Both the position numbers and the translations under genes were made by a program. A DNA stretch of 8,498 bases from Treponemataceae bacterium. GTDB taxonomy: Bacteria; Spirochaetota; Spirochaetia; Treponematales; Treponemataceae. The notes under the pieces are model-generated. The model had not been told where the DNA came from and did no database searches. It saw nothing but the letters and a program-made list of their open reading frames with translations. The DNA lies in assembly GCA_024402455.1 (NCBI GenBank), contig JAKSTS010000070.1, forward strand, positions 1 to 8,498. The letters run 5' to 3'. Below are positions 7,920-8,498 of the stretch, in pieces; positions within the stretch are counted from its first letter, which is position 1, and each line of letters begins with the position of its first letter.

Positions 7920-7944
7920 TAAAAGCCCAAATGTCGGGTTTTTA
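7920..7944 (+). terminator. Rho-independent terminator of the operon
   Basis: The stem TAAAAGCCC (7920-7928) with CGGG-TTTTT side GGGTTTTTA (7936-7944) includes one G-T wobble and three G-C pairs, and has a 7-base loop. The T run is part of the descending arm. It lies 65 bases past the ppk1 stop. Confidence 0.6.
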
Positions 7945-7970
7945 TAAAAGCGATGTAAAATTTATTTTAT

Positions 7971-8059
7971 CATGCTGAATTTATTTCAGCATCCTCTTGT
8001 ATTAAGAGCTCCCGTGCTGAAAGCTGCAGATGGCTAATAAATTCGGAATGACAGATTGT
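7971..8059 (+). repeat. Dispersed palindromic repeat, right copy
   Basis: Same order and orientation as the left-edge copy. TTTCAGCA (7984-7991) pairs with TGCTGAAA (8015-8022) around an inner hairpin CTCTT/AAGAG (7994-7998 and 8004-8008). GCAGATG (8026-8032) and an AATAAATTCGG-ATGACA-like end follow. An extra outer arm, 7971-7993, is itself a hairpin (ATGCTGAA 7972-7979 with TTCAGCAT 7985-7992). Its reverse complement matches 41-63 of the left copy at 21 of 23 positions, showing the full unit is a large inverted repeat. No open frame or transposase is present. Confidence 0.75.
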
Positions 8060-8064
8060 TTTTA

Positions 8065-8086
8065 TGTTCTTGTCAGAGCAAGAACA
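8065..8086. repeat. Small perfect hairpin
   Basis: TGTTCTTG (8065-8072) and CAAGAACA (8079-8086) form an 8-bp perfect stem with loop TCAGAG, six bases after the repeat copy. It is not followed by a T run on the plus strand; role unknown. Confidence 0.4.
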
Positions 8087-8123
8087 ACTATGGATTTCAT
8101 AACTCGACATTCAGGCTAAAAAC

Positions 8124-8155
8124 AAAAATCCATTTCTTAGATGAAATGGATTTTT
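8124..8155 (+). terminator. AT-rich hairpin, possible bidirectional terminator
   Basis: A perfect 13-bp stem pairs AAAAATCCATTTC (8124-8136) with GAAATGGATTTTT (8143-8155), loop TTAGAT. Five T on each strand's descending arm mean it could stop transcription from either side. It is far (about 270 bases) from ppk1, so it may be a backup terminator or serve a transcript not seen here. Confidence 0.5.
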
Positions 8156-8163
8156 CAAGCGCA

Positions 8164-8277
8164 ATTTCTCACTGCGTTACGAAATGTTTGGACCATACGC
8201 CACTGCGCGTCGTTTAGCTATAGGAAATTTATTTAAAAAACTCATTCTGCTTACGCAAAATGAGTTTTGGGCCATCC
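8164..8277 (+). repeat. Two diverged copies of a hairpin-plus-GGNCCAT unit
   Basis: The first unit (about 8164-8198) contains TCACTGCGTTACGAAATG, then TTTGGACCATAC. The second (about 8237-8277) contains TCATTCTGCTTACGCAAAAT, then GTTTTGGGCCATCC. Both have a stem, a TGC-TTACG loop region and a GG-CCAT tail in the same order, about 75 bases apart. The family is not identified. Confidence 0.4.
8235..8268 (-). terminator. Rho-independent terminator of the right-edge minus-strand gene
   Basis: AAAACTCATT (8237-8246) pairs perfectly with AATGAGTTTT (8259-8268). After one C-A mismatch, TGC/GCA extends the stem to loop TTAC. Read on the minus strand the hairpin ends in a run of six T, and it lies about 40 bases after the stop codon at 8309. 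It is the best-formed terminator in the window. Confidence 0.75.
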
Positions 8278-8308
8278 TGGATTTGAGCCAAATTGCCTAT
8301 ATTAAGGG

Positions 8309-8498
8309 CTATTTGTTATAAAACCCTTCTTTGCTATAATCTGCCCATTTTTCGTACATTTCAAGATAATGTTCTTTAATGAACTTTTGAACTGCATTGG
8401 ACTCTGTATCTGTCAAATCGCCCTGTTTCTGTTTTTCTGTATCACCGTTCCCTTTTACAAAGAACTTTGCAGCTCCATGTTCCCTTAATTTTCCATCA
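8309..8498 (-). CDS. Hypothetical small protein, C-terminal part (possibly DUF4160-like)
   Basis: Only the last 62 residues before TAG are in the window; the start lies past the right edge. The visible part reads DGKLREHGAAKFFVKGNGD, then a charged linker (TEKQKQGDLTDTES), then an amphipathic helix (about 35-53, AVQKFIKEHYLEMYEKWAD) and the end YSKEGFYNK. The beta-strand-then-helix layout with a W-x-x-Y near the end recalls small DUF4160-type proteins, which often sit in two-gene, toxin-antitoxin-like pairs, but this is a resemblance from memory only. The terminator downstream and the protein-like composition support real coding. Function unknown. Confidence 0.6.
   Translation of the reverse strand, partial: DGKLREHGAAKFFVKGNGDTEKQKQGDLTDTESNAVQKFIKEHYLEMYEKWADYSKEGFYNK

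Larger units (their letters stand above)
7855..8308. other. 454-bp non-coding region with hairpins and repeats
   Basis: No open frame here has a plausible start, ribosome binding site and protein-like composition. The stretch holds an operon terminator, a dispersed repeat copy, several hairpins and a terminator for the converging gene at the right. Near 7881-7909 GGCGTT pairs with AACGCC across a 17-base loop, a weak extra hairpin just after ppk1. Confidence 0.7.

Noticed and set aside
7855..8308. Transfer RNA or other known RNA gene in the long spacer
   Set aside because: No cloverleaf, CCA-adjacent acceptor stem or known RNA core was seen; hairpins are short and terminator-like.

Overview
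The window looks like chromosomal sequence from a host-associated spirochaete, most likely Treponema. This rests on moderate-to-low GC with AT-rich spacers, the gene set, and short dispersed palindromic repeats. It is an inference from protein style, not a database match.

Layout. A copy of a dispersed repeat with internal hairpins lies at the left edge (1-72). Next, on the minus strand (113-2488), is one 791-residue protein. Its first ~458 residues are a GatB-like (tRNA-dependent amidotransferase) module that has lost its catalytic signatures. Its last ~333 residues are a complete asparaginase/GatD-type domain. This fusion is the most unusual object here. An AT-rich divergent intergenic region (2489-2740) follows, with a perfect 12-bp inverted repeat and an extended -10 promoter. 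It leads into a plus-strand three-gene operon: a cytoplasmic GH63/trehalase-like (MGH1-type) glycoside hydrolase with a GTG start (2741-4180), a Ppx/GppA phosphatase with an HD-type C-terminal domain (start overlapping the previous stop as ATGA at 4177), and full-length polyphosphate kinase Ppk1 (5716-7854). An intrinsic terminator follows at 7920-7944.

The 454-bp stretch 7855-8308 has no credible gene. It holds terminators, a second direct-oriented copy of the left-edge repeat (7971-8059), and two related hairpin units. The right edge carries the C-terminal 62 residues of a minus-strand gene of unknown function (8309-8498) with a clear terminator at 8235-8268.

How the genes fit together. 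Ppk1 makes polyphosphate from ATP and Ppx removes terminal phosphates, so the operon encodes both directions of polyphosphate turnover next to a hydrolase probably acting on an intracellular glycoside. This suggests a carbon/energy/phosphate reserve module. The divergently transcribed GatB-asparaginase fusion is not obviously part of it, but it shares the intergenic control region.
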